Origin: CAZKAP01 sp964552195
GTDB taxonomy: Bacteria > Bacteroidota > Bacteroidia > Flavobacteriales > Flavobacteriaceae
Length of the DNA stretch: 64,000 bases
NCBI GenBank assembly: GCA_964552195.1
Contig: CAZKFM010000001.1
Coordinates: 124,001-188,000, forward strand
Direction of reading: 5' to 3'
Positions 27,544 to 35,756 of the stretch are shown here, piece by piece. The notes below the pieces were generated by a model that did not search any database, was not told where the DNA came from, and saw nothing but the letters and a program-made list of their open reading frames with translations. How positions within the stretch are numbered: the first letter of the stretch is position 1; every line of letters begins with the position of its first letter. The translations under genes were made by a program, and so were the position numbers.

Positions 27544-28177
27544 CGGTTGCTTCTTTGGAGGGTACACTTTCCGCTTCCACTTCCATATTCCTTAGTTTAT
27601 CCCCTAGCATGGCTTTGTAAAAGGCGGCACGGCTCAGCGGCTCGTATTCATCCCGTTCACCGAGGAGTACCAGTGAAGTATCACTGGACTTGCGATAACT
27701 GAAATTCGCCAGGTTTCCCGTTCGCATACAGACCGCATGTACCTTGGTGACGTATTCGGCCGTAGCCATTAGGGCGGGCATGGGGCCGAAGGGATTCCCC
27801 TTAAAGTCCATGTCGAGGCCGGCTATGATAACCCGCTTTCCCCTGTTGGCGAGGTCATTGGCTACATTGACGATTTCGTGATCGAAAAACTGGGCCTCGT
27901 CTATGCCCACCACCTCGAAATCCTCAGAGCGCGAAAGGATTTCGACAGCGCGATCCACAGCGCTGGACGGGATTTCGTTCTGGTCGTGGGAGACTACTCG
28001 GTCGTTCCCAAAACGGGAATCGATGCGCGGCTTAAAGATCTCGACCCGCTGTCGAGCGAACTGGGCTCGCCTGAGCCTGCGTATCAGTTCTTCCGTCTTC
28101 CCCGAGAACATGGAGCCGCATATCACCTCGATCCACCCGAAGGGCTCCGTATTATTCACTGTATTTTCCAGAAACAT
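27524..28177 (-). CDS. tdk: Thymidine kinase
   Basis: 217 residues. Walker A is GSMFSGKTEELIRRL; Walker B-like region and catalytic Glu are in EVVGIDEAQFFDHEIV. The lasso/zinc region reads VCMRTGNLANFSYRK, so the usual Cys-x-x-Cys pair is only half present. It phosphorylates thymidine for salvage. It overlaps alr, placing nucleotide salvage and cell-wall synthesis in one transcript. A possible -7 element lies about 50 bp before its start. Confidence 0.95.
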   Translation of the reverse strand: MFLENTVNNTEPFGWIEVICGSMFSGKTEELIRRLRRAQFARQRVEIFKPRIDSRFGNDRVVSHDQNEIPSSAVDRAVEILSRSEDFEVVGIDEAQFFDHEIVNVANDLANRGKRVIIAGLDMDFKGNPFGPMPALMATAEYVTKVHAVCMRTGNLANFSYRKSSDTSLVLLGERDEYEPLSRAAFYKAMLGDKLRNMEVEAESVPSKEATDDKTNS

Positions 28178-28181
28178 AACG

Positions 28182-28237
28182 TAAATTTGACAAGAAGGGA
28201 AATCGACGGAAAGTCGTTCTTTTACCCGTCAAATTTA
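28182..28237. promoter_or_regulatory. Facing -7-like elements in a 10-bp inverted repeat
   Basis: TAAATTTGAC at 28182-28191 (+) and its exact reverse complement at 28228-28237 form an inverted repeat with 36 bp between. Each arm holds a perfect TAnnTTTG. The minus copy is placed to drive tdk; the plus copy would read toward the gene at 28314. Neither has a well-spaced TTG, so use as promoters is tentative. Confidence 0.4.
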
Positions 28238-28313
28238 CTAATTTACTACTGGCAAGTACGCCTCCCAACAGCCAGGGCAATGCATTTGCCCAAGGCCCAA
28301 ATCCCCAGGAGAC

Positions 28314-28709
28314 ATGAAAGAAAAACTACACGAGGAACTTAAACAACTGGCCCTTCGGATCTCCCAGTCCCATGCAGGTGACCTGACCGAACTGTACACA
28401 CATGCTCAGCGGCTCTACGAAAAGCTTGCCGTGCTTAAGATCATTGAGGATAAGCTCAACCACATCGAGGTCGATGTCACCCGAAGCGAGCTCGGAGCCA
28501 AATTCGAGAAACTCGCCCAGACCGTCATAAGGGCGAATTCCGAGGTTCCCGAGACCAGTCCTCATGAGGAAGACATCATCACCCCGGGTATGGATACCAT
28601 CCGCCACATGGTTTCGGAAATGTACTCCGATGTGGCCATGGACCAGCTTTTCACGGATCTCCTTGAAAAGGGTGATCTCACGGAAGAAGGAAAAAAGGCC
28701 TCTTCCTAG
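28314..28709 (+). CDS. Conserved hypothetical helical protein
   Basis: 131 residues; family not recognised. It appears almost entirely helical and charged: KEKLHEELKQLALRISQ, RLYEKLAVLKIIEDKLNHIE, then a linker (SEVPETSPHEEDIITPG) and a final helix (HMVSEMYSDVAMDQLFTDLL). No membrane segment, signal or Cys/His cluster. It sits 51 bp before rsmI on the same strand and may share its transcript. The spaced helices suggest a coiled-coil or protein-binding role, which is inference. Confidence 0.7.
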   Translation: MKEKLHEELKQLALRISQSHAGDLTELYTHAQRLYEKLAVLKIIEDKLNHIEVDVTRSELGAKFEKLAQTVIRANSEVPETSPHEEDIITPGMDTIRHMVSEMYSDVAMDQLFTDLLEKGDLTEEGKKASS

Positions 28710-28760
28710 GATCTGCCACACGGGCAAGGCCCGGGATCACCACTGAAGCCCTGTTAGACG

Positions 28761-29438
28761 ATGTCTGGACGCCTGGTACTCGTTCCCACTCCTATAGGTA
28801 ATCTGGGAGATATCACCCTTCGTGCGCTGGAGGTACTCAAATCTGCGGACCTGATTCTCGCCGAGGATACCCGCGTGAGTCGAAAGCTCATGGCCCACTA
28901 CAACATCCCTGCGCCGCTTCAAAGCCATCATGCCCACAACGAACACGATCAGGTGGACGATCTGGTCGTCCGTATTCAGGACGGCTTTGTGGTCGCCCTG
29001 ATTAGTGACGCAGGGAGTCCCGGCATTTCAGATCCGGGTTTCCTGCTGGTGCGTGCCTGCGTGCGTGCGGGGGTGGACGTCGAGAGCCTGCCGGGAGCCA
29101 CTGCCCTGATCCCCGCCCTTACCCTAAGTGGCATCCCATGCGATCGTTTCGTATTCGAGGGATTCCTGCCGGTAAAAAAAGGGCGTAAAACCCGACTCGA
29201 AGAGCTCAAAGACGAAATCCGGACCATGGTCTTTTACGAATCTCCCTACAGAGTCGTCAAAACACTGATCCAGTTCGAGAAGGTTTTCGGGCCCGGGAGG
29301 CAGGCGGCGGCCTGCAGGGAGCTGACCAAACTGCACGAGGAGGTTCGTCGGGGCAGCCTTAAGGAGTTGCGCGAATACTTCGAATCCCTCAATGTTAAAG
29401 GAGAATTTGTGCTAGTAGTGGCAGGTGCGGGCGATTAA
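28761..29438 (+). CDS. rsmI: 16S rRNA (cytidine-1402-2'-O)-methyltransferase
   Basis: 225 residues. Opens with LVLVPTPIGNLGDITLRALEVL and has LAEDTRVSRKL, VALISDAGSPGISDPG and FYESPYRVVKTL, all RsmI signatures of the tetrapyrrole-methylase (SAM-dependent) fold. It adds the 2'-O-methyl of m4Cm1402 in the ribosomal P site with SAM. The short C-terminal extension of some homologues is absent. It converges with the carboxymuconolactone-decarboxylase-like gene, 8 bp apart. Confidence 0.95.
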   Translation: MSGRLVLVPTPIGNLGDITLRALEVLKSADLILAEDTRVSRKLMAHYNIPAPLQSHHAHNEHDQVDDLVVRIQDGFVVALISDAGSPGISDPGFLLVRACVRAGVDVESLPGATALIPALTLSGIPCDRFVFEGFLPVKKGRKTRLEELKDEIRTMVFYESPYRVVKTLIQFEKVFGPGRQAAACRELTKLHEEVRRGSLKELREYFESLNVKGEFVLVVAGAGD

Positions 29439-29446
29439 TCCTTGGC

Positions 29447-30037
29447 TCAGTGGTGTTTTCCTCTGTTCCACCCCCCTTGGGACAGGTAGGTAGCCCCGCT
29501 TTCTATAGCACCTTCTTCCAGTCGCGTTCCCATGGAGTCGTTCCAACGGTTCAGGTAGCCAAAAAGCGAGATAACACCGAGCATTTCCACGATTTCCCCT
29601 TCATCCCAATGCTGGTATAGGCGTTGCTTGATCGTCTCGTCCACGGCGTTGGGTACCTGGGAGGCCAGCAGGGAGAAATCCAATGCGGCCCGCTCCGCCT
29701 CGCTGAAAGCCGGGTGTGTGCGGTACTCCCAGATATTTTCCAGTTTTTCCTGAGTGGCGCCATAGCGTTCGGCAGCTCGTATAGCATGAGCCTGGCAGTA
29801 GCGGCAACCCGTGGCATTACTGCTCACCCAGGCGATCATTCGCTTGAGATCGGACGTTACCCTGCCCCGGTTGTCCATTACGGCCTTGTTGAGTTCGATG
29901 AAAGCCTGGGAAATACGGGGACGGTGCTGCATGGTGAGCACGGAATTCGGACAGAATCCCAGGGTTTCGTTAAAGAAGTCTGCCAGTTCACGTGTCTGAG
30001 GATCGTGATCGGGTGACAGGGGGTCTACCAGAGCCAT
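29447..30037 (-). CDS. Carboxymuconolactone decarboxylase/AhpD-like protein
   Basis: 196 residues from the ATG at 30037. The frame stays open for another 228 codons upstream, but that part is antisense to the OsmC gene and has no family match. The core motif is ATGCRYCQAHAIRAAERYGA, with CxxC followed by His as in peroxidase-type AhpD proteins, in a helical fold (ERAALDFSLLASQVPNAVDE). It may reduce peroxides using its Cys pair. It is divergent from osmC-like gene 30074 across 36 bp, and both fit oxidative defence. Confidence 0.85.
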   Translation of the reverse strand: MALVDPLSPDHDPQTRELADFFNETLGFCPNSVLTMQHRPRISQAFIELNKAVMDNRGRVTSDLKRMIAWVSSNATGCRYCQAHAIRAAERYGATQEKLENIWEYRTHPAFSEAERAALDFSLLASQVPNAVDETIKQRLYQHWDEGEIVEMLGVISLFGYLNRWNDSMGTRLEEGAIESGATYLSQGGWNRGKHH

Positions 30038-30073
30038 AATGCGTAATTTTAGGTCTGAATTTACGAACCCGAT

Positions 30074-30496
30074 ATGACAAATCACGTAAGTACGGAATGG
30101 AAAGGCGGGATGACCTTTACCAGTAACAACCCAACGGGCATGGAATTTACCATCGTACCCAGTGGTGAGGACTCGGATACCCCGGAAGGAGTGAGCCCCA
30201 AGGCGCTCATGCTCTCCTCTCTGGCCGGCTGTACCGGACTGGATGTGGCCCACCTGATCCGTAAAATGAAGCTTGAGGTTGAACGCTTCCAAATGGAGGT
30301 AATCGGTGACCTGACCGATGAGCACCCGCGTTACTATCATAAGGTGCGTTTGGAATACCACTTCCACGGACCCGCACTCAACGAAGTTCAGCTTCAGAAG
30401 GCCGTGGACCTTTCTCTGGACAAATATTGCGGAGTGACTGAAATGTTCAGGAAGTTCGCCGAACTTGACATTCGAGTCGAATTCCACAACGAATAG
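30074..30496 (+). CDS. OsmC family peroxiredoxin-like protein
   Basis: 140 residues. The two conserved Cys of the family are visible, in SSLAGCTGLDVAHLIRKM on the long central helix and in LDKYCGVTEMF near the end. The beta half has MEVIGDLTDEHPRYYHKVRL. These proteins reduce organic hydroperoxides through the Cys pair. It ends 9 bp before recJ and is divergent from the AhpD-like gene. Confidence 0.9.
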   Translation: MTNHVSTEWKGGMTFTSNNPTGMEFTIVPSGEDSDTPEGVSPKALMLSSLAGCTGLDVAHLIRKMKLEVERFQMEVIGDLTDEHPRYYHKVRLEYHFHGPALNEVQLQKAVDLSLDKYCGVTEMFRKFAELDIRVEFHNE

Positions 30497-30505
30497 AAAT
30501 TTAGC

Positions 30506-32245
30506 GTGAACTATCATTGGAGACCCTTGCCCGAGCCGGATGCCGAGGCCGTAGAATCCCTGGAGCGGGCCCTGCAGGTCGATGGTGCCGTGGCACGTCT
30601 CCTGGTCCAGCGGGGAATCACCACATTTGGTGAGGCCCGTTGGTTTTTCCGGCCTTCTTTTGAGCAGCTGCACGACCCGTTTTTGATGAAGGATATGCAT
30701 GCAGCAACAGATCGTGTCCATAGGGCCGTGACGGCTGGCGAGCGCATCATGGTTTATGGGGATTACGATGTGGACGGCACCTCTTCTGTCGCCCTAATGG
30801 ATAGCTTTTTAAGGACTCATACGGATTTCTGCTGTATCTATATCCCGGATCGCTATGCTGAAGGGTATGGGATATCCATGAAGGGGATAGACTATGCAGT
30901 GCATAACGAAATCGATCTGATCATCGCACTGGACTGTGGTACCAAGGCTGTAGAGCAGATCGCCTACGCCTGCAGCAAGGGAATCGACGTAATCGTATGC
31001 GACCACCACCGTCCGGGAGCGGCACTTCCTGAAGCCGTGGCCATACTCAACCCCAAACGGCCCGATTGCGACTATCCGTACAAGGAACTATGCGGCTGTG
31101 GGGTTGGCTTCAAACTGGTGACGGCCTTGGCCCGCAGACTCGGTCAGACCTTCGGTGAAATACGAGAGTACCTGGATCTGGTGGCCCTGGCGATAGCAGC
31201 CGACATCGTTCCCATGGATGGGGAAAACCGAACCCTGGCCGCCATGGGGTTGTCGCTGATCAATCGTCAGCCCCGACCGGGTCTTGAACATATCCTGCCC
31301 GAGAGATACCGGGGTAACTGGACTGTGGATCACCTGGTATTCCAGGCAGCACCAAGAATAAATGCAGCAGGCAGGATGGGTCATGCCACCCGGGCCGTTT
31401 ACCTGCTTCAGGCCGAAAAGGAAGAAGATGCAGTCGAGTATGCCCGGGCCGTAGAAAGCTGGAATGAGGATCGCAAGGGGTCACAGGAAGAGATCTTCCA
31501 GGAGGCCCTTCGGCAGATTATCGAAAGCGGGCAGCAAGACAGGCTCTCCACTGTGGTTTATGCCCCACATTGGCATAAAGGTGTGATCGGCATAGTGGCC
31601 TCCAAGCTTATAGAGAAGTACCACCGGCCTACAGTGGTGCTCTGTGGCGAAGACGATGTGATCGTCGGTTCGGCCCGTTCCATACCGGGCTTTGACCTCT
31701 ACCACGCGTTGGATGCCTGTGCGGAATTCATGACTAAGTTTGGTGGACACACCTTCGCGGCGGGGATGAGCCTAAGGAAAGATCGGCTGAATGAGTTCAG
31801 GGTGGCCTTCGAGCAACAGGTGGCTCAACGGCTGGGGACTGAGCCTCAGGTACCCGAGCTCACTTACGACGCTATCATGGGACTGGAGGAGATTACGCCG
31901 CGATTTTATCGCATATTAAAGCAGTTTGCCCCATTCGGGCCCTCCAATCCGAGGCCGGTTTTTCGTTTCAACGGCTTAGCGGACAACGGAAATACCCGTA
32001 AGGTCGGGGGTGACCAGACCCACCTGAAGTTTGGGCTAAGGGATACTAAGGGGCATCAGGTAGCCGGCATAGGTTTTGGCATGGCGGATAAGTGGGAATG
32101 CGTAATCGGAGGAAAGGTAGATGTACTCGCCGCCCTGGATGAGAACCATTGGAACGGTAATTCCCGAATAGAGCTGTCCGTTCAGGATGTGGCTCCCTCT
32201 TGCAGTCGTTTAAGCGCTAATTCCTTGCCATCGAAAACGGCATAA
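30506..32245 (+). CDS. recJ: Single-stranded-DNA-specific exonuclease RecJ
   Basis: 579 residues from a GTG at 30506. DHH phosphoesterase motifs are complete: VYGDYDVDGTSSVALMDSF, IALDCGTKAVEQI, VCDHHRPGAALPEA. The DHHA1 part has FGGHTFAAGMSLR, and an OB-like domain closes the protein. It degrades single-stranded DNA 5' to 3' in recombination and mismatch repair. Its last 64 bp overlap the 3' end of lpxH on the other strand. Confidence 0.96.
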   Translation: MNYHWRPLPEPDAEAVESLERALQVDGAVARLLVQRGITTFGEARWFFRPSFEQLHDPFLMKDMHAATDRVHRAVTAGERIMVYGDYDVDGTSSVALMDSFLRTHTDFCCIYIPDRYAEGYGISMKGIDYAVHNEIDLIIALDCGTKAVEQIAYACSKGIDVIVCDHHRPGAALPEAVAILNPKRPDCDYPYKELCGCGVGFKLVTALARRLGQTFGEIREYLDLVALAIAADIVPMDGENRTLAAMGLSLINRQPRPGLEHILPERYRGNWTVDHLVFQAAPRINAAGRMGHATRAVYLLQAEKEEDAVEYARAVESWNEDRKGSQEEIFQEALRQIIESGQQDRLSTVVYAPHWHKGVIGIVASKLIEKYHRPTVVLCGEDDVIVGSARSIPGFDLYHALDACAEFMTKFGGHTFAAGMSLRKDRLNEFRVAFEQQVAQRLGTEPQVPELTYDAIMGLEEITPRFYRILKQFAPFGPSNPRPVFRFNGLADNGNTRKVGGDQTHLKFGLRDTKGHQVAGIGFGMADKWECVIGGKVDVLAALDENHWNGNSRIELSVQDVAPSCSRLSANSLPSKTA

Positions 32246-32976
32246 GTCCAATAGGAAATCCAGTCGCCGAGATTGACATAGGTTGAGCCCTTTTCGAGTT
32301 CCAGGGTCATGGGCAGGTGGCGATGTCCGAATATAAAGTAGTCGAAAACGTCGTTCTGTAGTTTCCGCTTCGCATACAGGATCAGCCATTCCTTATCTTC
32401 TCCCAGAAACCGCGTATCCGCTTCTCCCGATATGATCTTGTTGTTCACCGACAAATGTTGAGCCAGGGGGACCCCGATGTCCGGATGCAGCCAGCGGAAC
32501 AGCCATTGGGAAACGGGATGGGTGAAGACTTTTTTCATCAGCTTGAAGCCCCGGTCTCCGGGTCCCAGTCCGTCTCCATGAGCCAGGAAGAATCGCTTGC
32601 CGGATATGCTGAGTTGTTGAGGCCTTCTAAATACAGGAATTCCGAGTTGCTCTTCGAAGTAACCAAACATCCACAGGTCGTGATTGCCTACGAAATAATA
32701 CACTGGGATACCCTGATCGGTGATTTCGGCCAGTTTGCCTAACACACGTACGAAACCTTTGGGAACCACGCTCTTGTATTCGAACCAGAAATCGAAGAGA
32801 TCGCCCATCAGGAAGATGGCGTGGGCATCGCGACGTATTTCTTCCAGCCAGCGCACGAAACGCTTCTCGCGTTCCAGGCTTTGTCGGCCTTCCGGGGCCC
32901 CGAGATGGTTGTCACTGGCGAAGTACACCTTTTTCCCCTCGGGCAGCTCTATATCCTCCAGCTGTGCGTTTTTCAT
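32182..32976 (-). CDS. lpxH: UDP-2,3-diacylglucosamine diphosphatase
   Basis: 264 residues from the ATG at 32976 (an ATG at 33000 also exists). Calcineurin-like metallophosphoesterase motifs in order: FASDNHLGAPEG, LMGDLFDFWFEY, FVGNHDLW, LAHGDGLGPGDRGFKLM, FGHRHLPMTLEL. It hydrolyses UDP-diacylglucosamine to lipid X in lipid A synthesis at the inner membrane. It is overlapped at the 3' end by convergent recJ and follows an enoyl-CoA hydratase gene on the same strand. Confidence 0.93.
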   Translation of the reverse strand: MKNAQLEDIELPEGKKVYFASDNHLGAPEGRQSLEREKRFVRWLEEIRRDAHAIFLMGDLFDFWFEYKSVVPKGFVRVLGKLAEITDQGIPVYYFVGNHDLWMFGYFEEQLGIPVFRRPQQLSISGKRFFLAHGDGLGPGDRGFKLMKKVFTHPVSQWLFRWLHPDIGVPLAQHLSVNNKIISGEADTRFLGEDKEWLILYAKRKLQNDVFDYFIFGHRHLPMTLELEKGSTYVNLGDWISYWTYAVFDGKELALKRLQEGATS

Positions 32977-33015
32977 CGTTCTCGGGGGAAATTTAAGCAA
33001 ACATTAGGTTACGAA

Positions 33016-33786
33016 CTATTTCGAGCGTATGGTACCCAGTATAGCCTTAGTGGTCTCGCTCAGGACCAGTTCGGCCGACTGCACGGCACGATCGGTAAGG
33101 AGCTGGTCCCAATGACCGTATTCTTCCCAGGTAGCCCGTTTGCAGTAGGACAGGGCCTCGCGAGAATATCCTTCCAGCTCCGACATATACTGGTCGAGGA
33201 AGTAATCCAGGTCTCTTTGCGTTTCGAAGACCCGATTAAAGAGTCCGTGGTCTTTTGCCCAGTAAGCGGACTTCCAATCCTTAGGCCGAAATGCGAGTTC
33301 GTTAAAGGCCGTGCGTCCGACCTTACGGCTCACGGCGGGTTCTATGACCAGGGGAGCGATGCCGATGGAAACCTCAGAGAGCCGGATTGAAGCCGATTCT
33401 ACGGCCCAGGCCATATCACAGGCCGAGATCAGCCCGACACCACCACCCACGGTTTTTCCCTGTATCCGCGCAATGACCGGCACCGGACACCTGCGAATGG
33501 CATTGATCAGATGTGCAAAACCGCTGAAGAATTCAGTGCCCCTCTCCAGATCCGTAATGCCTAGTAGCTGGTCAAAATTAGCACCCGCACAGAACGCCTT
33601 ATGCCCCTCGGACTTCAGCTGAATGGCGTGCACCTGCTCTTCGTTTCCCAACCGTTCAATCTCGCGGGTCAGCCTACCCAGCAACTCGAGGGTAAAAGCA
33701 TTGCTCATGGGATGGCCGAATTCGACATAGGCAATCTTACCCTCTATCTTAGTGAACAGGCTTCCGTTTTGGCGTTCTGTGGACAT
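33016..33786 (-). CDS. Enoyl-CoA hydratase/isomerase family protein
   Basis: 256 residues from the ATG at 33786. The crotonase fold is shown by KAFCAGANFDQLLGITD (first oxyanion strand) and IQGKTVGGGVGLISACDMAWA (second), with SEVSIGIAPLVIEPAVSRKVG after. The family hydrates or isomerises acyl-CoA intermediates. The member here could serve fatty-acid or amino-acid breakdown; the substrate is not set by sequence. The gene lies between the MATE exporter and lpxH on the same strand. Confidence 0.88.
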   Translation of the reverse strand: MSTERQNGSLFTKIEGKIAYVEFGHPMSNAFTLELLGRLTREIERLGNEEQVHAIQLKSEGHKAFCAGANFDQLLGITDLERGTEFFSGFAHLINAIRRCPVPVIARIQGKTVGGGVGLISACDMAWAVESASIRLSEVSIGIAPLVIEPAVSRKVGRTAFNELAFRPKDWKSAYWAKDHGLFNRVFETQRDLDYFLDQYMSELEGYSREALSYCKRATWEEYGHWDQLLTDRAVQSAELVLSETTKAILGTIRSK

Positions 33787-33807
33787 AAGCATAGGTTTTT
33801 AGCAAAA

Positions 33808-35145
33808 TTAGGGGTTTGCCCGGGCTTTGGGGAGGTAGTAATTCCAGAACCTGAGGAATAGCCCGCCGCCCCGGGCTGCCATCCAAACCGAGAGGGCTAT
33901 CCAGATGCTGTATATGCCCAGATCGAGGTATTTGCCCAGGTAAAGCACAGGCAGGAAGAAGGCCAGTGTGGCCACCAGCAGTACGTTTCTCAGGTACTTC
34001 ATTTCCCCCATGCCCTTTAATAAGCCGTCCATCACGAAGGTGAGTGCACTGATAGGCAGCTGTATGAGGAGTACGGGGAGGATGAGGCCGAATACGCTGA
34101 GGACACATGTTTCACGGGTAAAGATGAGCCCAATGGAGGGCAGGAAGGCAAGCCCGATCACCAACAGAAGCGCCGCCATAACGGAGCCGTAAAGAAGAAT
34201 CTTCCGGGTCAGGAGCCAGAGCCCCTTAAAGTCCTCAGCACCCAGCAGGCGCCCTCCCATACTGTTCCCAGCCGCGCTATACCCGTCTATGAAAAAGGCC
34301 GCAAACAGCCAGAGATTCATGGCAATGGTATGGGCGGCGATATAGGTATCCCCCAGGGAGGTGGCCTCTCGAACCGAAATCAGCAGGGCCGCGTTCAGAG
34401 CGAGTGTTCGCACGAACAGGTTGGCCGACATGGTAAAGAGGCGTACGATTTCCTTGTTAAGTGGCCAATGAAGCTTCAGCGAAATATCTTTCCTACTGAG
34501 CACCAACAGGAAGACAGCCAGTGCCATTAAGGCCTGAGCGAGCAGGCTGGCATAGGCCGCCCCCTCGAGCTTCATGGCAGGGATCCAGCCTTCAATCCCA
34601 TATACCAGAGCGAAATCCAGCCCGATGTTGGCGCCCGTGCCCAACAGGGCTATCCACATGGGATGAAAGGTGTTCTGCAGTCCCCGGAATACCCCGAAGA
34701 GGGCATAGGTAAACAGGGTGAGGGGCAGTCCCCAGATACGAATGGAGAAATAGGAAAGGCAAAGGTCCAGCAGGAGTCCGTCTGCATCGAATAGTCTGAA
34801 GATAAAGGGAGCCACAGGCAGGGTAGTGGCGATCACGAAGAGGCTCAGGAGAAAATTGAAAAAGATGGCCTGCATGGGAAGGTTCCGGACTTCGTCAAGC
34901 TTGCCCGCGCCCAGGTATTGCGAAATAATGGCCGATATGCTGCTTCGCGTCTGCCCCAGCACCCAAATGAGCATCGACAGGAACGATCCTACTATGCCTG
35001 CGGCCGCGAGGGATTCCAGACCGTTTTCAGGGATTCGTCCGACGATGGCGGTGTCGGTAATGGACAAAAGGGGTTCGGATATACCCGAAATGATGGCGGG
35101 TATGGCCAGCCGGTTGATGGTGCGAAAATTAATGGCTTCTTTCAA
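33808..35145 (-). CDS. MATE family efflux transporter
   Basis: 445 residues with 12 membrane segments in two halves. NRLAIPAIISGISEPLLSITDTAIVGR is the family start (quoted in two overlapping halves: NRLAIPAIISGISEPL and LLSITDTAIVGR). ALFGVFRGLQNTFHPMWIAL fits the DinF-like branch. It exports organic cations or other toxic compounds with Na+ or H+. The start overlaps the stop of the upstream acetyltransferase gene by 4 bp, which suggests coupled translation. Substrate unknown. Confidence 0.9.
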   Translation of the reverse strand: MKEAINFRTINRLAIPAIISGISEPLLSITDTAIVGRIPENGLESLAAAGIVGSFLSMLIWVLGQTRSSISAIISQYLGAGKLDEVRNLPMQAIFFNFLLSLFVIATTLPVAPFIFRLFDADGLLLDLCLSYFSIRIWGLPLTLFTYALFGVFRGLQNTFHPMWIALLGTGANIGLDFALVYGIEGWIPAMKLEGAAYASLLAQALMALAVFLLVLSRKDISLKLHWPLNKEIVRLFTMSANLFVRTLALNAALLISVREATSLGDTYIAAHTIAMNLWLFAAFFIDGYSAAGNSMGGRLLGAEDFKGLWLLTRKILLYGSVMAALLLVIGLAFLPSIGLIFTRETCVLSVFGLILPVLLIQLPISALTFVMDGLLKGMGEMKYLRNVLLVATLAFFLPVLYLGKYLDLGIYSIWIALSVWMAARGGGLFLRFWNYYLPKARANP

Positions 35146-35666
35146 GGCGCCTCAAAGGTAGGGCTCGTCAAAAGGAGTTCAAAACAATGAAAGGGATGCT
35201 CGCTCTGTTTGGGGAAATAGACATCCCCGAGACGAGTGTACCTTCGTTTCTCATAAAACTCGATGTTCCGGGGATTTTGTGAAAAGGTATCCAGCCGGAT
35301 AGATGCACAACCCTTTTCTCGTGCAAACTGCTCGGCAAAATCCATAAGCTTACGGGCAAATCCTTTGCCCTGATAATCCGGATCGACGCACAATCGATGC
35401 GGATACAGGTGGAGCACTTCGGAGCCCAGCCATTCCACATCCCGATACACCTCGTCCTTCTTCAGGCTCAGACTAATCGATCCAATGGGGTAGTCGTGCT
35501 GGTCCAGCACATACAGTATCCCATTTCGGTGGTCGTCCTCGAATTGCGACCTGGGTGGATAATGCTCATTCCACTGATGAATTCCCCGTTCACGCATATC
35601 GGCAGCACAGGCCCGTGAAATGCGGTACACGTGCTCCACATCGGTTGCCATTGAGGGTCGGATCAT
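35142..35666 (-). CDS. GNAT family N-acetyltransferase
   Basis: 174 residues from the ATG at 35666 (MIRPSMATDVEHVYRIS); the frame extends 8 codons upstream. Acetyl-CoA binding motif A is HRLCVDPDYQGKGFARKLMDFAEQFA, with the pyrophosphate loop QGKGFA; motif B is CASIRLDTFSQNPRNIEFYE. The acceptor is unknown. It overlaps the MATE transporter by ATGA, so acetylation and export may act on one compound; this is inference only. Confidence 0.88.
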   Translation of the reverse strand: MIRPSMATDVEHVYRISRACAADMRERGIHQWNEHYPPRSQFEDDHRNGILYVLDQHDYPIGSISLSLKKDEVYRDVEWLGSEVLHLYPHRLCVDPDYQGKGFARKLMDFAEQFAREKGCASIRLDTFSQNPRNIEFYEKRRYTRLGDVYFPKQSEHPFHCFELLLTSPTFEAP

Positions 35667-35756
35667 GTCGGCTGATTTTTTGCACCGCAAAAATAATCCG
35701 TTTACCGACTATCAAGCTATTATCTAAACGGAAAACTCAGCCGAAATACAGGGCTG

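Noticed and set aside
30038..30721. Upstream extension of the AhpD-like gene to 424 codons
   Set aside because: The added part is antisense to the OsmC gene and the start of recJ and lacks family sequence; the ATG at 30037 gives the normal length.
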